This document shows, piece after piece, positions 27,844 through 36,633 of a stretch of 64,000 nt of DNA (its first letter is position 1; each line of letters begins with the position of its first letter). This DNA is from DASPJL01 sp035628645 (GTDB taxonomy: Bacteria; Bacteroidota; Bacteroidia; Cytophagales; Cyclobacteriaceae), in assembly GCA_035628645.1 (NCBI GenBank), contig DASPJL010000159.1:8450-72449 (forward strand), written 5' to 3'. Position numbers and translations under genes: made by a program. The notes under the pieces were generated by a model, which made no database searches, was not told where the DNA came from, and was given only the letters and a program-made list of their open reading frames with translations.

Positions 27844-29436
27844 TTATTTTGAATCTGATTCGTTTAAAAGTTTTCTCAATTCAATTTCCTTTCGCTTCAT
27901 TTCCTCCTGTGTAGCTTCTAATTCCTCCATATTTTGACGCATTTCTTCTTCCTTGGCTTTCATCTCTTCTTCCTGCATCTGCGACATTTCCAGGAGTTCT
28001 TTAGTCTTGATATTCGTTTTAATTGAAATCTGGGTAGCGGCTATTGTTTTACTTGCCACCTCCAAAAACCTCAATGCAAATTCGTCCAGTTTATTAAAAG
28101 AAGTGATTTCCAGTATGGCAACTACTTCCATATTGTGTTTGAAGGGATAAATGACAAAACACTTAGGATTTGGATCCCCTTGGCCAGTAGTAATATTTAC
28201 ATAAGTATCAGGCATTTTTGAAAGAAACACAGGTTCTCCATCCAGATAAGCCTGACCAATCAATCCCTCGCCGATCTCTACTGTTTTTTTCAAAAATTTC
28301 TTTCTGTCGTAAGCAAAACAGGTATCAAGTTCAAGATTCCTTTTACCACTAAAATCCTCGTTTACAACAAATAATGCAGCTTGTTGTACATTTAAAAACT
28401 CTACAATAAATGCGATCACCTTTTCATTAAGCGAGGAAAAATCTGTCTGGTGGTCTCGTATGATCTCTGTTAACTTGTTCAAACCATCCGTTGACCACTT
28501 TTTCTTTTCTGTTTCTTCATGATTCGCTTTCATTTTATTACGCATCAAAAGCAGCTCTCCGGCAATAGTGTTTTTATTCAAATCAAAATTATCGTCATTG
28601 ATGCCTTCCCAGTCAATCTCAAAATTGCCGTTCGATATCTCTTTAATAAAATCTGAAGTTTTAGTGAGGTTCGTGATTATTTCAGAAACCACCATTTTCT
28701 CATTTTTCAGATCAATCGTACTGTTAGAATTAAAAATAAGCGTCCTGTTGTTTCTGTCCAATTGAGCATAAGATTCGAGCCTTCTCTTTTTATTTCTTTT
28801 GAGCCTTATCAAAGCGATAATCAATGTCGGAACCCCGATAAGAAAAGTAGCCAACTGAAAGGCATAGCTTAAGTTTAAATATTTTTGATAGTTTTTTTGA
28901 GACAATGATTTTTTCTTTTCAAAAAACGGATCCATTGTTTCGGAAAGCTTCACATATTCTTCCCAAACTGTTGTTCCATAGTCATCTTTGATAATTTGCA
29001 ATGCTTCCTCATAGTTACCTGCTTTATGAAGTTCCACAGCATTGTTCATCAACTTAAAATATTCGTTTACGATATTTTTCATCGGGGCAATGGCTTTGGC
29101 GTCAAGGTCGATATAAGGCAGCATGGTATCCAATGCCGCCATTCTCCTCGTGTAATTTACTTTTGTATCCGAATATGTTTTCAGGAAAGCTTCGTTCTCG
29201 ACCAACAGATACCCTCTCAAGCTCATGTCAATGTTATTCAGTGTGGTCAAAATAAATTCCTTATTTTGCCGAATCTCTTCATATATCTTCATTTCCTCCA
29301 GGTTCTTGTCAGATTCAAGCTTTGAGTAATAGGTAAGCATTGAATTTATTAAGACAAGTATTACCACCAAATGAATGCAAAAAGAAACACCATTCTTTCG
29401 AAAGTAAGACCTTATGGAATTTACACTTCTAGCCAT
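27844..29436 (-). CDS. Membrane CHASE3-like/GAF sensor protein without kinase domain
   Basis: A 530-residue membrane protein. Two membrane helices (about 17-36 and 190-210) enclose an extracytoplasmic four-helix-type sensor resembling CHASE3 (LRGYLLVENEAFLKTY). A HAMP-like or linker segment and a GAF domain follow (about 315-465; AALFVVNEDFSG, GEGLIGQAYLDGEPVFL). The protein ends in a highly charged coiled coil rich in Glu and Met (about 470-525). There is no histidine kinase, GGDEF or other output. It must signal through partners bound to the coiled coil or act as a scaffold. This truncated architecture recurs in Cytophagales, so it need not be a broken kinase. Confidence 0.85.
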   Translation of the reverse strand: MARSVNSIRSYFRKNGVSFCIHLVVILVLINSMLTYYSKLESDKNLEEMKIYEEIRQNKEFILTTLNNIDMSLRGYLLVENEAFLKTYSDTKVNYTRRMAALDTMLPYIDLDAKAIAPMKNIVNEYFKLMNNAVELHKAGNYEEALQIIKDDYGTTVWEEYVKLSETMDPFFEKKKSLSQKNYQKYLNLSYAFQLATFLIGVPTLIIALIRLKRNKKRRLESYAQLDRNNRTLIFNSNSTIDLKNEKMVVSEIITNLTKTSDFIKEISNGNFEIDWEGINDDNFDLNKNTIAGELLLMRNKMKANHEETEKKKWSTDGLNKLTEIIRDHQTDFSSLNEKVIAFIVEFLNVQQAALFVVNEDFSGKRNLELDTCFAYDRKKFLKKTVEIGEGLIGQAYLDGEPVFLSKMPDTYVNITTGQGDPNPKCFVIYPFKHNMEVVAILEITSFNKLDEFALRFLEVASKTIAATQISIKTNIKTKELLEMSQMQEEEMKAKEEEMRQNMEELEATQEEMKRKEIELRKLLNESDSK

Positions 29437-30067
29437 ATTAAAAGATTTCCTCTAAATTATCGACAATGAAATCAAAATTATCCTCAAAGTAGATTTCTTT
29501 ATTACCTTGAAGGTTTTGTATTAAAGTAAAAAAAATGAACGATGAGGAATAAAACCTGGTAAGTTTTTGCTCTTAAAAAGCTGATTAATTAATCCTAAAA
29601 AATCCATATTAAAATAAGGATTAAAGAGAGCAAGTATTAAGTCAATTCAGAATAATACAATTTTCATTATTCTGAATTAAATGGAATAATGATATGTTTT
29701 TCAGAATAAATACAAAATTATCGATGTAATATTTGGCCTTTTTGGAGTCAAAACAGGTTGGATTATAAAAATCTTTTAATATAATTACTCAGTTCTACAA
29801 TTACCTGGGCCGACTATAAAAGAAGCTTAAACATGGGAATGGAGCATATAAACACAAATGACTCTAGTTGCCACAGCCTTGTTATCGAGGGTTTTTAGAA
29901 TTATTTGTCAAGGAAAACCGCAACTTTTGATTCAAAATTTATTTGGCTTGTAACCGGTGATGGAAAGAAATTTTATTAAATATTGTTGAAATTGTATAAG
30001 ATCAAACTGAATGCGGCAAGTAACTTTAAAAATTGAAATTCCCGCTAAAAATATAAATAAGTCACTC
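29437..30067. promoter_or_regulatory. Divergent intergenic region with a perfect 13-bp palindrome
   Basis: About 630 bases between the minus-strand GAF sensor and the plus-strand copper regulator. At 29644-29678 AATTCAGAATAAT, a 9-base spacer, and ATTATTCTGAATT form an exact 13-bp inverted repeat, with a related half (TTCAGAATA) at about 29699. It has no U-tract, so an operator or RNA hairpin is more likely than a terminator. Nothing else was recognised. Confidence 0.55.
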
Positions 30068-30643
30068 ATGGAAAACACTCAGCTTCACATAAAAAACATG
30101 GTATGTAACCGCTGCATTACGGTAGTAAAGGATGAGCTTGAAAAGCTGGGATTGCATGTAGAAAAAATCAACCTGGGAGAAGTTGTCTTAGGGGAACATG
30201 AAGAAGAAGTAGATCGGGCAAAAATAGTTGAAGCTTTAACAAAACATGGATTTCAGCTTTTAGATGATAAAAAGTCCCTGATCATAGAAAAGATCAAAAC
30301 TACAGTGATAGAATTGATCCATCATCAGGAAAAAGCTGGCGGAAGTAACTTTAATTTCTCTTACCTGATTGAGGAAAAAGTGGGAATGGATTATACTTAC
30401 CTTAGCTCGCTGTTTTCTACCCTTGAAGGTGTTACTCTTGAAAAATACATTATCAATCAAAAAGTAGAGAAAGTAAAAGAGCTTTTGGTATACGGCGAAT
30501 TAAACCTGAGTGAAATAGCCTATCAAATGGGATATAGCAGCGTTCAGCATCTTTCTACCCAATTTAAAAAAGTCACCGGTTTGACACCCTCTCATTTTAA
30601 GAAAATAAAAGAGAGCAAGAGATTACCATTGGATGAAGTATAG
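30068..30643 (+). CDS. AraC-family regulator with N-terminal HMA metal-binding domain
   Basis: About 191 residues from ATG 30068 (MENTQLHIKN); an upstream in-frame ATG at 30011 adds 19 residues. The N-terminus is a heavy-metal-associated (HMA) fold with the metal site CNRC (Cys13 and Cys16). The C-terminus is an AraC-type double helix-turn-helix (LNLSEIAYQMGYSSVQHLST, GLTPSHFKK). This pairing is typical of Bacteroidetes copper-responsive regulators. It is directly upstream of the copper ATPase and HMA chaperone genes and is probably their activator or copper sensor. Confidence 0.88.
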   Translation: MENTQLHIKNMVCNRCITVVKDELEKLGLHVEKINLGEVVLGEHEEEVDRAKIVEALTKHGFQLLDDKKSLIIEKIKTTVIELIHHQEKAGGSNFNFSYLIEEKVGMDYTYLSSLFSTLEGVTLEKYIINQKVEKVKELLVYGELNLSEIAYQMGYSSVQHLSTQFKKVTGLTPSHFKKIKESKRLPLDEV

Positions 30644-30783
30644 GAAACTTAGAAGCGGGAAGATCGAGGTGAGAGTTAACGACCCCTGTTATAGCTAAAC
30701 CTCAGCAATTTTATAAATCATATCTAAAATTCTGTAAAACGTCCGCCAATGACATTGAGTAAATTTACATATACTTAAATATT

Positions 30784-33051
30784 ATGAATATGGACACATT
30801 GGTAGTTGATAAAAAACCCAAATCTGTAAAAAAGGACCAGGGAAATAGTAAAGTTACTTTACCAGTTACCGGAATGACTTGTGCAGCATGTGCGGTAAGT
30901 GTGGAGTCTATGTTGAAATCACAGGAAGGTGTAGGAGATGCTGGTGTCAACTTTGCCAATCAGACTGCCTGGGTAGACTATGATCCTAAAGTAGCAACAC
31001 TTCCTAAATTACAGAAATCAATACAATCAATTGGATATGACCTTATTATTGATCAGGAAAATGGGGCTGAAATACAGGAAGAAATTCAGCTCCGGCATTA
31101 TCAAACGTTAAAAAAGAAAACCATATGGGCGGCAATCCTTACAATTCCGATCGTAGTCATCGGAATGTTTATAATGGATATGCCTTATGCCAACTGGATC
31201 ATGATGGCGTTGTCCATTCCCGTATTATGGCTGGGAAGGAATTTCTATATAAATGCCTTTAAACAAGCCAGACACGGAAAAGCGAACATGGATACTTTAG
31301 TCGCTTTAAGTACCGGAATAGCCTTTTTGTTCAGTGTTTTCAATACGCTTAACCCTCATTTCTTTCATAACCGAGGATTACACGCGCATGTTTACTTTGA
31401 GGCGGCAACTGTAATCATATCCTTTATCTTATTGGGAAAATTCCTGGAAGAACGAGCAAAATCCAATACTTCTTCCGCTATTAAAAAACTGATGGGATTA
31501 CAACCTAAAACAGTAAGAATTATAGTAGATGGAGAGGAAAAGGAAATACCGGTTGCTCAGGTAAATGTTGAAAACTTAGTACTGGTAAGGCCAGGAGAGA
31601 AAATACCGGTAGATGGAGTGGTGCAATCTGGAAATTCATTTGTGGACGAAAGCATGATCAGTGGAGAACCAATTCCTGTGGAGAAAAGAAATGGCGATAA
31701 GGTATTTGCCGGAACAGTAAATCAAAAGGGAAGTTTTCGTTTTGTAGCTGAAAAGGTTGGTGGAGATACTGTTCTTTCTCAAATAATAAAAATGGTGCAG
31801 CAGGCCCAGGGAAGCAAAGCGCCAGTACAAAAGCTTGTGGATAAGGTAGCAGGAATTTTTGTACCTATTGTTATCGGGATAGCCATTCTTACCTTCGCTG
31901 TTTGGATGATTTTTGGTGGCGACAATGCTTTTACACATGCCTTACTGGCCATGATCACCGTACTCGTCATAGCTTGTCCTTGTGCGTTGGGACTTGCTAC
32001 CCCGACAGCAATAATGGTTGGAGTAGGTAAAGGTGCTGAAAACAATATCCTGATAAAAGATGCTGAAAGCCTGGAACTGGGTCACAAAGTTGATGCGATT
32101 ATCCTGGACAAAACTGGAACCATCACTGAAGGAAAACCAGAAGTAACTGACATAACCTGGTTTGACGAAAAGGACAATCAGGAGCTGTACGAATCGGTTC
32201 TACTTCAAATAGAAGCCAATTCCGAACATCCATTGGCTGAGGCTGTGGTTAGAAAATTAAGAAGAGAGAATTTGCTTCCTATTAAACTGGAAGCTTTTGA
32301 AAGCATTACAGGGAAAGGCGTGAAGGCGATAAGTCAAGGGCAAACTTATTTGGTAGGGAATACCAAATTATTACAAGACTTTAATGTGACGATATCAGAG
32401 GATGCTCAAAACCAGGTTCTGGCTTTACAGGAACAAGCAAAAACGGTCATTTATTTTGCAAATAATCATAAGGTATTAGCTGTATTGGCTATTGCGGATA
32501 AAATCAAGGCTACTTCAAGACAGGCCATAGACAATTTACAAAATCAAGGCATCGAAGTGTATATGCTTACGGGGGATAATGAACAAACCGCAATGGCTGT
32601 AGCCAAACAAGTAGGCTTAAAACATTACAGGGCCGAAGTATTGCCTTCCGATAAAGCAGATTTTGTAAAACAATTACAAAGCGAAGGTAAAGTGGTAGCC
32701 ATGGTGGGGGATGGCATTAATGATTCCCATGCTTTAGCTCAAGCAGATGTCAGCATCGCAATGGGAAAAGGATCAGATATCGCAATGGATGTAGCAAAAA
32801 TGACCTTGATTACTTCAGACCTAAATCAGATACCAAAGGCGCTAAAACTTTCAAGAAAAACGGTGCAAACAATAAAACAAAATTTATTCTGGGCATTCAT
32901 TTACAACCTCATAGGGATACCATTAGCTGCCGGAGTATTATATCCTTTCTATGGTTTCCTTCTCAATCCAATGATCGCTGGAGCAGCAATGGCATTAAGT
33001 TCTGTGTCGGTGGTAAGTAATAGTCTGCGGTTAAGATCAGTCAAACTTTAA
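30784..33051 (+). CDS. copA: Copper-translocating P1B-type ATPase
   Basis: A 755-residue inner-membrane Cu(I)-exporting ATPase. One HMA domain is at the N-terminus (GMTCAACAVS, Cys33 and Cys36). Eight membrane helices are expected; the sixth carries the transport motif CPCALGLATPTA. The phosphorylation site is DKTGT, the ATP-binding domain has SEHPLAEAVV, and the hinge is GDGINDSHALAQAD. Length is typical for P1B-1 pumps with one HMA domain. It lies between the HMA-AraC regulator and a CopZ-like chaperone. Confidence 0.97.
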   Translation: MNMDTLVVDKKPKSVKKDQGNSKVTLPVTGMTCAACAVSVESMLKSQEGVGDAGVNFANQTAWVDYDPKVATLPKLQKSIQSIGYDLIIDQENGAEIQEEIQLRHYQTLKKKTIWAAILTIPIVVIGMFIMDMPYANWIMMALSIPVLWLGRNFYINAFKQARHGKANMDTLVALSTGIAFLFSVFNTLNPHFFHNRGLHAHVYFEAATVIISFILLGKFLEERAKSNTSSAIKKLMGLQPKTVRIIVDGEEKEIPVAQVNVENLVLVRPGEKIPVDGVVQSGNSFVDESMISGEPIPVEKRNGDKVFAGTVNQKGSFRFVAEKVGGDTVLSQIIKMVQQAQGSKAPVQKLVDKVAGIFVPIVIGIAILTFAVWMIFGGDNAFTHALLAMITVLVIACPCALGLATPTAIMVGVGKGAENNILIKDAESLELGHKVDAIILDKTGTITEGKPEVTDITWFDEKDNQELYESVLLQIEANSEHPLAEAVVRKLRRENLLPIKLEAFESITGKGVKAISQGQTYLVGNTKLLQDFNVTISEDAQNQVLALQEQAKTVIYFANNHKVLAVLAIADKIKATSRQAIDNLQNQGIEVYMLTGDNEQTAMAVAKQVGLKHYRAEVLPSDKADFVKQLQSEGKVVAMVGDGINDSHALAQADVSIAMGKGSDIAMDVAKMTLITSDLNQIPKALKLSRKTVQTIKQNLFWAFIYNLIGIPLAAGVLYPFYGFLLNPMIAGAAMALSSVSVVSNSLRLRSVKL

Positions 33052-33085
33052 ATAAATTATTAATCAAAATTAAAATCAAACTACT

Positions 33086-33292
33086 ATGAATACTTTAAAA
33101 TTTAAAACCAATATCAAATGTGAAGGCTGTATATCAGCAGTAACTCCTCACCTTGACAAAGAGGCAGCAGGAAAATGGAACGTAGATCTTCTAAATCCCA
33201 ATAAAATCCTGACGGTGGAATCAGAGAATGTAAGTGCGGAAAAAATAAAGGAGGCTTTAAAGAATGCTGGGTATCAAGGCGAGCTAATTTAA
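33086..33292 (+). CDS. CopZ-like HMA copper chaperone
   Basis: A 68-residue single heavy-metal-associated domain with the metal site CEGC (Cys12 and Cys15) and the usual beta-alpha-beta-beta-alpha-beta pattern. It follows copA by 34 bases and probably delivers Cu(I) to the pump. Downstream (33300-33345) a short degenerate direct repeat of GAGTGA/GAATG units precedes the convergent DsbA-like gene. Confidence 0.92.
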   Translation: MNTLKFKTNIKCEGCISAVTPHLDKEAAGKWNVDLLNPNKILTVESENVSAEKIKEALKNAGYQGELI

Positions 33293-33387
33293 GCTGAGAA
33301 TAGATGAACGAGTGATTGAGTGAATGGGTGAATGGTTAGATGTTTTATCATGGGGATTCTACATAAAAAACCGGATAGGATATTTCA

Positions 33388-34200
33388 TTATTTGCCCATT
33401 TTAGCTTTAAGGCCTGATCTGCTTTTAGTCACCTCTTTCATTTCCCTTTCAATCACATTACCCCAGAATCCTTTATACTCTTCCTCATTCATTTCTATTG
33501 GAGCCAGGTTAGGAGCAACAGCAAAAACAGCTTCCAAAAGCACATTATATGGCCTGTAACCTACAATTATTACAGCTTTATTTGTATCTGTATTTTTTAT
33601 AATTAAAGAAGGGAAACGCCCGATCTGATGGTATCTGAGGTCTTTCAGGTCTTCCAAAAACATCTTTTGTCCGGCCCCGGATTGAAGATCGCGGACAAAA
33701 ATCTTCGCATTGAAATCGAAGGGAGATTTTGACTCCAACTCATTTGCCAGGCGTAGCAACACTTCTTCTTTAGCGATGTTTAATCCATTTAGCATTACCG
33801 CTTCCCTAAGCAAACGAAGATATTGTTCTGCTGCTTCAGGAGATTGAATTTCTGCACATTTAAAGGCGATACATGCAGGATAAGAGGAATAGGGATAATC
33901 TTTTATCCAAATTGTATTGTCGATGGGCATTCCCGAAATATGACTTGCTTCCATCCACAGGGGTCCCATCTGAGCAGGTCTGGAAATTGAATTGAAAGGG
34001 TCATTAAATTCTTTCCATCCTGATATCAGTCCACCCATGCGGTAGCGCCAGTTTATGTTCGACCCAAACTCGTACCTTAACCGCCGCCATTGAGGTTCGA
34101 AAGCCCAGCTCCAACAACAAAGAGGATCGGTATAGTAAATAATTTCCAACCGACCCCCATTGTTTATTTTATTGAAAGAATCTTCTGAATTCTCTGTCAT
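33388..34200 (-). CDS. DsbA/FrnE-like thioredoxin-fold protein with altered active site
   Basis: About 270 residues from ATG 34200; the longer frame to 34257 lies inside the catalase gene. The thioredoxin-fold start (LEIIYYTDPLCCWSWAFEP) and helical insert match the DsbA/2-hydroxychromene isomerase-like family, as in FrnE and SpxH. The usual CxxC is replaced by CCWS, so the second redox cysteine is Ser and an extra Cys is adjacent. A dithiol oxidoreductase role is therefore doubtful; adaptor or monothiol chemistry is possible. The start overlaps the catalase stop as ATGA, which indicates translational coupling and a shared oxidative-stress role. Confidence 0.82.
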   Translation of the reverse strand: MTENSEDSFNKINNGGRLEIIYYTDPLCCWSWAFEPQWRRLRYEFGSNINWRYRMGGLISGWKEFNDPFNSISRPAQMGPLWMEASHISGMPIDNTIWIKDYPYSSYPACIAFKCAEIQSPEAAEQYLRLLREAVMLNGLNIAKEEVLLRLANELESKSPFDFNAKIFVRDLQSGAGQKMFLEDLKDLRYHQIGRFPSLIIKNTDTNKAVIIVGYRPYNVLLEAVFAVAPNLAPIEMNEEEYKGFWGNVIEREMKEVTKSRSGLKAKMGK

Positions 34201-35171
34201 TTTTTTGCTTTTGACGCTACTTCTTTTTTCAAGGTTTTTTTTGAATAATCGCTCCATTGATTTTCTCCATTTGGTACCGCGCTACTTACTTCAGCGCTTC
34301 TTTCCTTACCCAAAGCCTCGCTCATTTTTTCAGCGCTTTCCACCGTTCTGTCAGTACCGGTCGGTTCATCATAAGCTAATCCTTTGGTATCCATAACATG
34401 TTTTATCGGATCGTCAATATATTGCCAGGTTTCGCCCAATCCCGGAGAAACTCCCTGGTTCCACGGACCACGAATTTCATGACCATTGGACAAATTAAAA
34501 TAAGTATTACTATATCTGGGATCGCTTTGATGAACACCTGGCGGAAAATTAGGTGTAATGGTTTCCAAAGCTGCCTGAAACATCTGAAAATGGGCAACTT
34601 CCCTTGTCATCAAAAACATAAGGGTATCTTTTACATGAGGATCATCTGTGAATTGAAGTAAATACTCATATACAATTTTGGCCCTCGATTCAGCAGCAAT
34701 ATTTGAACGCAAGTCCACGGTAAGATCGCCATTAGCGTTTACATAAGCCCCAGACCATGGAGTTCCCTGGCTATCTGTTACTCTTGGCCCACCTCCGCTT
34801 AATGCAAAAAACTGAGGATTGACCATTGCCTCGTGAATATAACTTTCCTTTGCCTCTTTTCCTTTAAGCAACTGCATAATTTCCGATTCCTCGGACATGT
34901 CCTTTAATTTGCCATTGACCCCATTAAGCAACATCTGGATTGTCGCTCCTACAATTTCAAGGTGGCTGAACTCTTCTGTGGCAACATCCATCAATAAATC
35001 ATACTTATCCGGATAAGGCTGCCTTGCGCCAAAGGCCTGAACAAAATATTGCATGGCTGCTTTCAGTTCTCCATTGGGACCGCCAAATTGCTCTAATAAA
35101 AGGCTTGCAAACTTTGGATCGGGTTTCGATACCCGGGCATTAAACTGTAAATCTTTTACGTGATAAAACAT
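34197..35171 (-). CDS. Manganese catalase
   Basis: A 324-residue dimanganese catalase (ferritin-like fold), which converts hydrogen peroxide to water and oxygen. The N-terminus is typical (MFYHVKDLQFNARVS). The helical metal-binding motifs are visible: GELKAAMQYFVQAF, VATEEFSHLEIVGATIQ, and the second half MTREVAHFQMFQAALE. The C-terminus is lysine-rich. The stop overlaps the start of the DsbA-like gene by four bases, so the pair forms a two-gene operon next to the copper genes. Confidence 0.95.
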   Translation of the reverse strand: MFYHVKDLQFNARVSKPDPKFASLLLEQFGGPNGELKAAMQYFVQAFGARQPYPDKYDLLMDVATEEFSHLEIVGATIQMLLNGVNGKLKDMSEESEIMQLLKGKEAKESYIHEAMVNPQFFALSGGGPRVTDSQGTPWSGAYVNANGDLTVDLRSNIAAESRAKIVYEYLLQFTDDPHVKDTLMFLMTREVAHFQMFQAALETITPNFPPGVHQSDPRYSNTYFNLSNGHEIRGPWNQGVSPGLGETWQYIDDPIKHVMDTKGLAYDEPTGTDRTVESAEKMSEALGKERSAEVSSAVPNGENQWSDYSKKTLKKEVASKAKK

Positions 35172-35585
35172 AATTTCTCATTTTTATTAATCCAACTATT
35201 TTTCCATTTACTCAATACCAAGGAATCCTTCCTTGTACCCGATGACTACTAATACCGAAACTCTTATGAATTACTAACCAAAACTTTTATGTCTGGTTTT
35301 GCAGAATAGATATACTAAAAGCTACGACCTGATACTTATTAAGTTTTAATTTATTTTACTTAGCCTTAAAAGTTGGAAGGAATTTTTTGATTAAATATTT
35401 GGCTTTAGCGACCATTTGTTCATTGAAAAACATAGCGCAAATAGTAAATCGCAATAAACTGATAGTGAATAGTTAAAGCATTTCAATTTTCTAAACCTGA
35501 TTTTTTTTCAAAACAACATTTAAACTATACCAAAGCCACAACGTTAAACAGGGCAATATTAACTATACACAAAAACCAGCTCCTT
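35172..35585. other. Divergent intergenic region upstream of Mn-catalase
   Basis: About 410 bases between the minus-strand catalase and a plus-strand small ORF. It should hold both promoters. I could not identify an exact promoter or an operator. Confidence 0.3.
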
Positions 35586-35840
35586 ATGAAGACCATAGCA
35601 CAAGCTATCGTTTTAATGATGTTTATTTCAGGTTTAACCTTTTCAACATCATTTGCAAATCCTTTTCCAGGACAGAGAATAAAAGTCCGCGTTGGGGGAA
35701 AAATGAAAAAAATGACCAAAATAACCTCCTACTATTCCTTAAGGTTTAATATCCTTCACGATGTAAATCAAATTGTTCCAAAGAAAAAAAGAGATCGTTC
35801 TTATAAAATCAGAAAACGTTCAAGGCCACGCTACAGATAG
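35586..35840 (+). CDS. Small basic exported protein, unknown
   Basis: An 84-residue protein with a clear signal peptide (MKTIAQAIVLMMFISGLTFS, cleavage near SFA-NP at about 25). The mature part of about 60 residues is very basic: many Lys and Arg, ending in an Arg/Lys/Tyr-rich tail (KIRKRSRPRYR). No family was recognised. A polycationic envelope protein could bind nucleic acid, LPS or polysaccharide. The signal peptide makes a real gene likely, and it stands about 280 bases before the copper efflux cluster. Confidence 0.6.
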   Translation: MKTIAQAIVLMMFISGLTFSTSFANPFPGQRIKVRVGGKMKKMTKITSYYSLRFNILHDVNQIVPKKKRDRSYKIRKRSRPRYR

Positions 35841-35920
35841 GGTCAATCTTATTATCACACGCGAAACAGAATAAACGGCAAAACCCAAAAATTCTGTACC
35901 TTTTTTATAAAATTCTATAA

Positions 35921-35950
35921 TTGTTTGAATTATTTATCTTTATATATTTG
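35921..35950 (+). promoter_or_regulatory. Predicted Bacteroidetes promoter of the copper-efflux cluster
   Basis: TTG at 35921-35923, a 19-base spacer, and TATATTTG at 35943-35950 match the Bacteroidetes primary sigma pattern TTG-N19-TAnnTTTG exactly. Transcription would begin near 35957, about 160 bases before the HYC_CC_PP gene. Confidence 0.6.
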
Positions 35951-36118
35951 TTACTTCAAATATCGAATGAACATAGAGATATGCTAATTTGATAATATGA
36001 AGGAAGTGTTAATTTAGAGGAAATCATCATAAAGAAATGAACGATTTATATAAAGAAAGCAAAAAGTTCGCAGTGGTCTCCTCAATCCTCATACCTCATA
36101 CCCCGAACCTATTTTAGA

Positions 36119-36499
36119 ATGAAAAGATACTTCACCATATTCATGCTTTTTTGCTACCTCCTGTTTAATGCAGGCGTGAGCTACAGCATGCACTTTTGTG
36201 GTGAGCTGCTTACTTCTTCTGAAATTTTTAAAGAAAAGAAAGATTGTGCATGTAAATCAACAGAACAAACCCACGACTGTTGTAAAGATGTACATGTGGA
36301 AAGTGCCGGCGATGAACAGCAAACTGGTTCTCTTTTCAAGATTAACCTGGAACGTATCCTCCTTGCAGACTTCAAATTCCTTCTTGTAGAATTTGAAAGC
36401 CTCATTGCTGAATCGTCATCTATTTCTTTATCTGATTATCACAGTCCTCCTTTTTATAAAGTCCCCAGGTTTATTTTTAACCAGATTTTCCGTCTGTAA
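36119..36499 (+). CDS. HYC_CC_PP family small protein (metal-resistance associated)
   Basis: A 126-residue protein with an N-terminal signal sequence (about 1-23) and a Cys/His cluster: HFCG, CACKS, then HDCCKD. A Pro-Pro motif near the C-terminus (HSPPFYKVPR) completes the pattern of the HYC_CC_PP family. These short proteins are found in Bacteroidetes beside heavy-metal efflux genes. It leads the Cus-type cluster and probably binds or senses copper in the periplasm; function is not established. An 8-bp inverted repeat (TTGATTAA/TTAATCAA, 36522-36540) follows. Confidence 0.85.
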   Translation: MKRYFTIFMLFCYLLFNAGVSYSMHFCGELLTSSEIFKEKKDCACKSTEQTHDCCKDVHVESAGDEQQTGSLFKINLERILLADFKFLLVEFESLIAESSSISLSDYHSPPFYKVPRFIFNQIFRL

Positions 36500-36633
36500 T
36501 ACTTCTTATGCTGCATATGCCTTGATTAAGTTTTAATCAATGGCGATGCTCTTTTTCTGTGTTTAAAACAGAATAGATTTTCTGTTACTGCTTATAAACC
36601 AGTGGTATCTACAACATCAAAGCATAAGATTAT

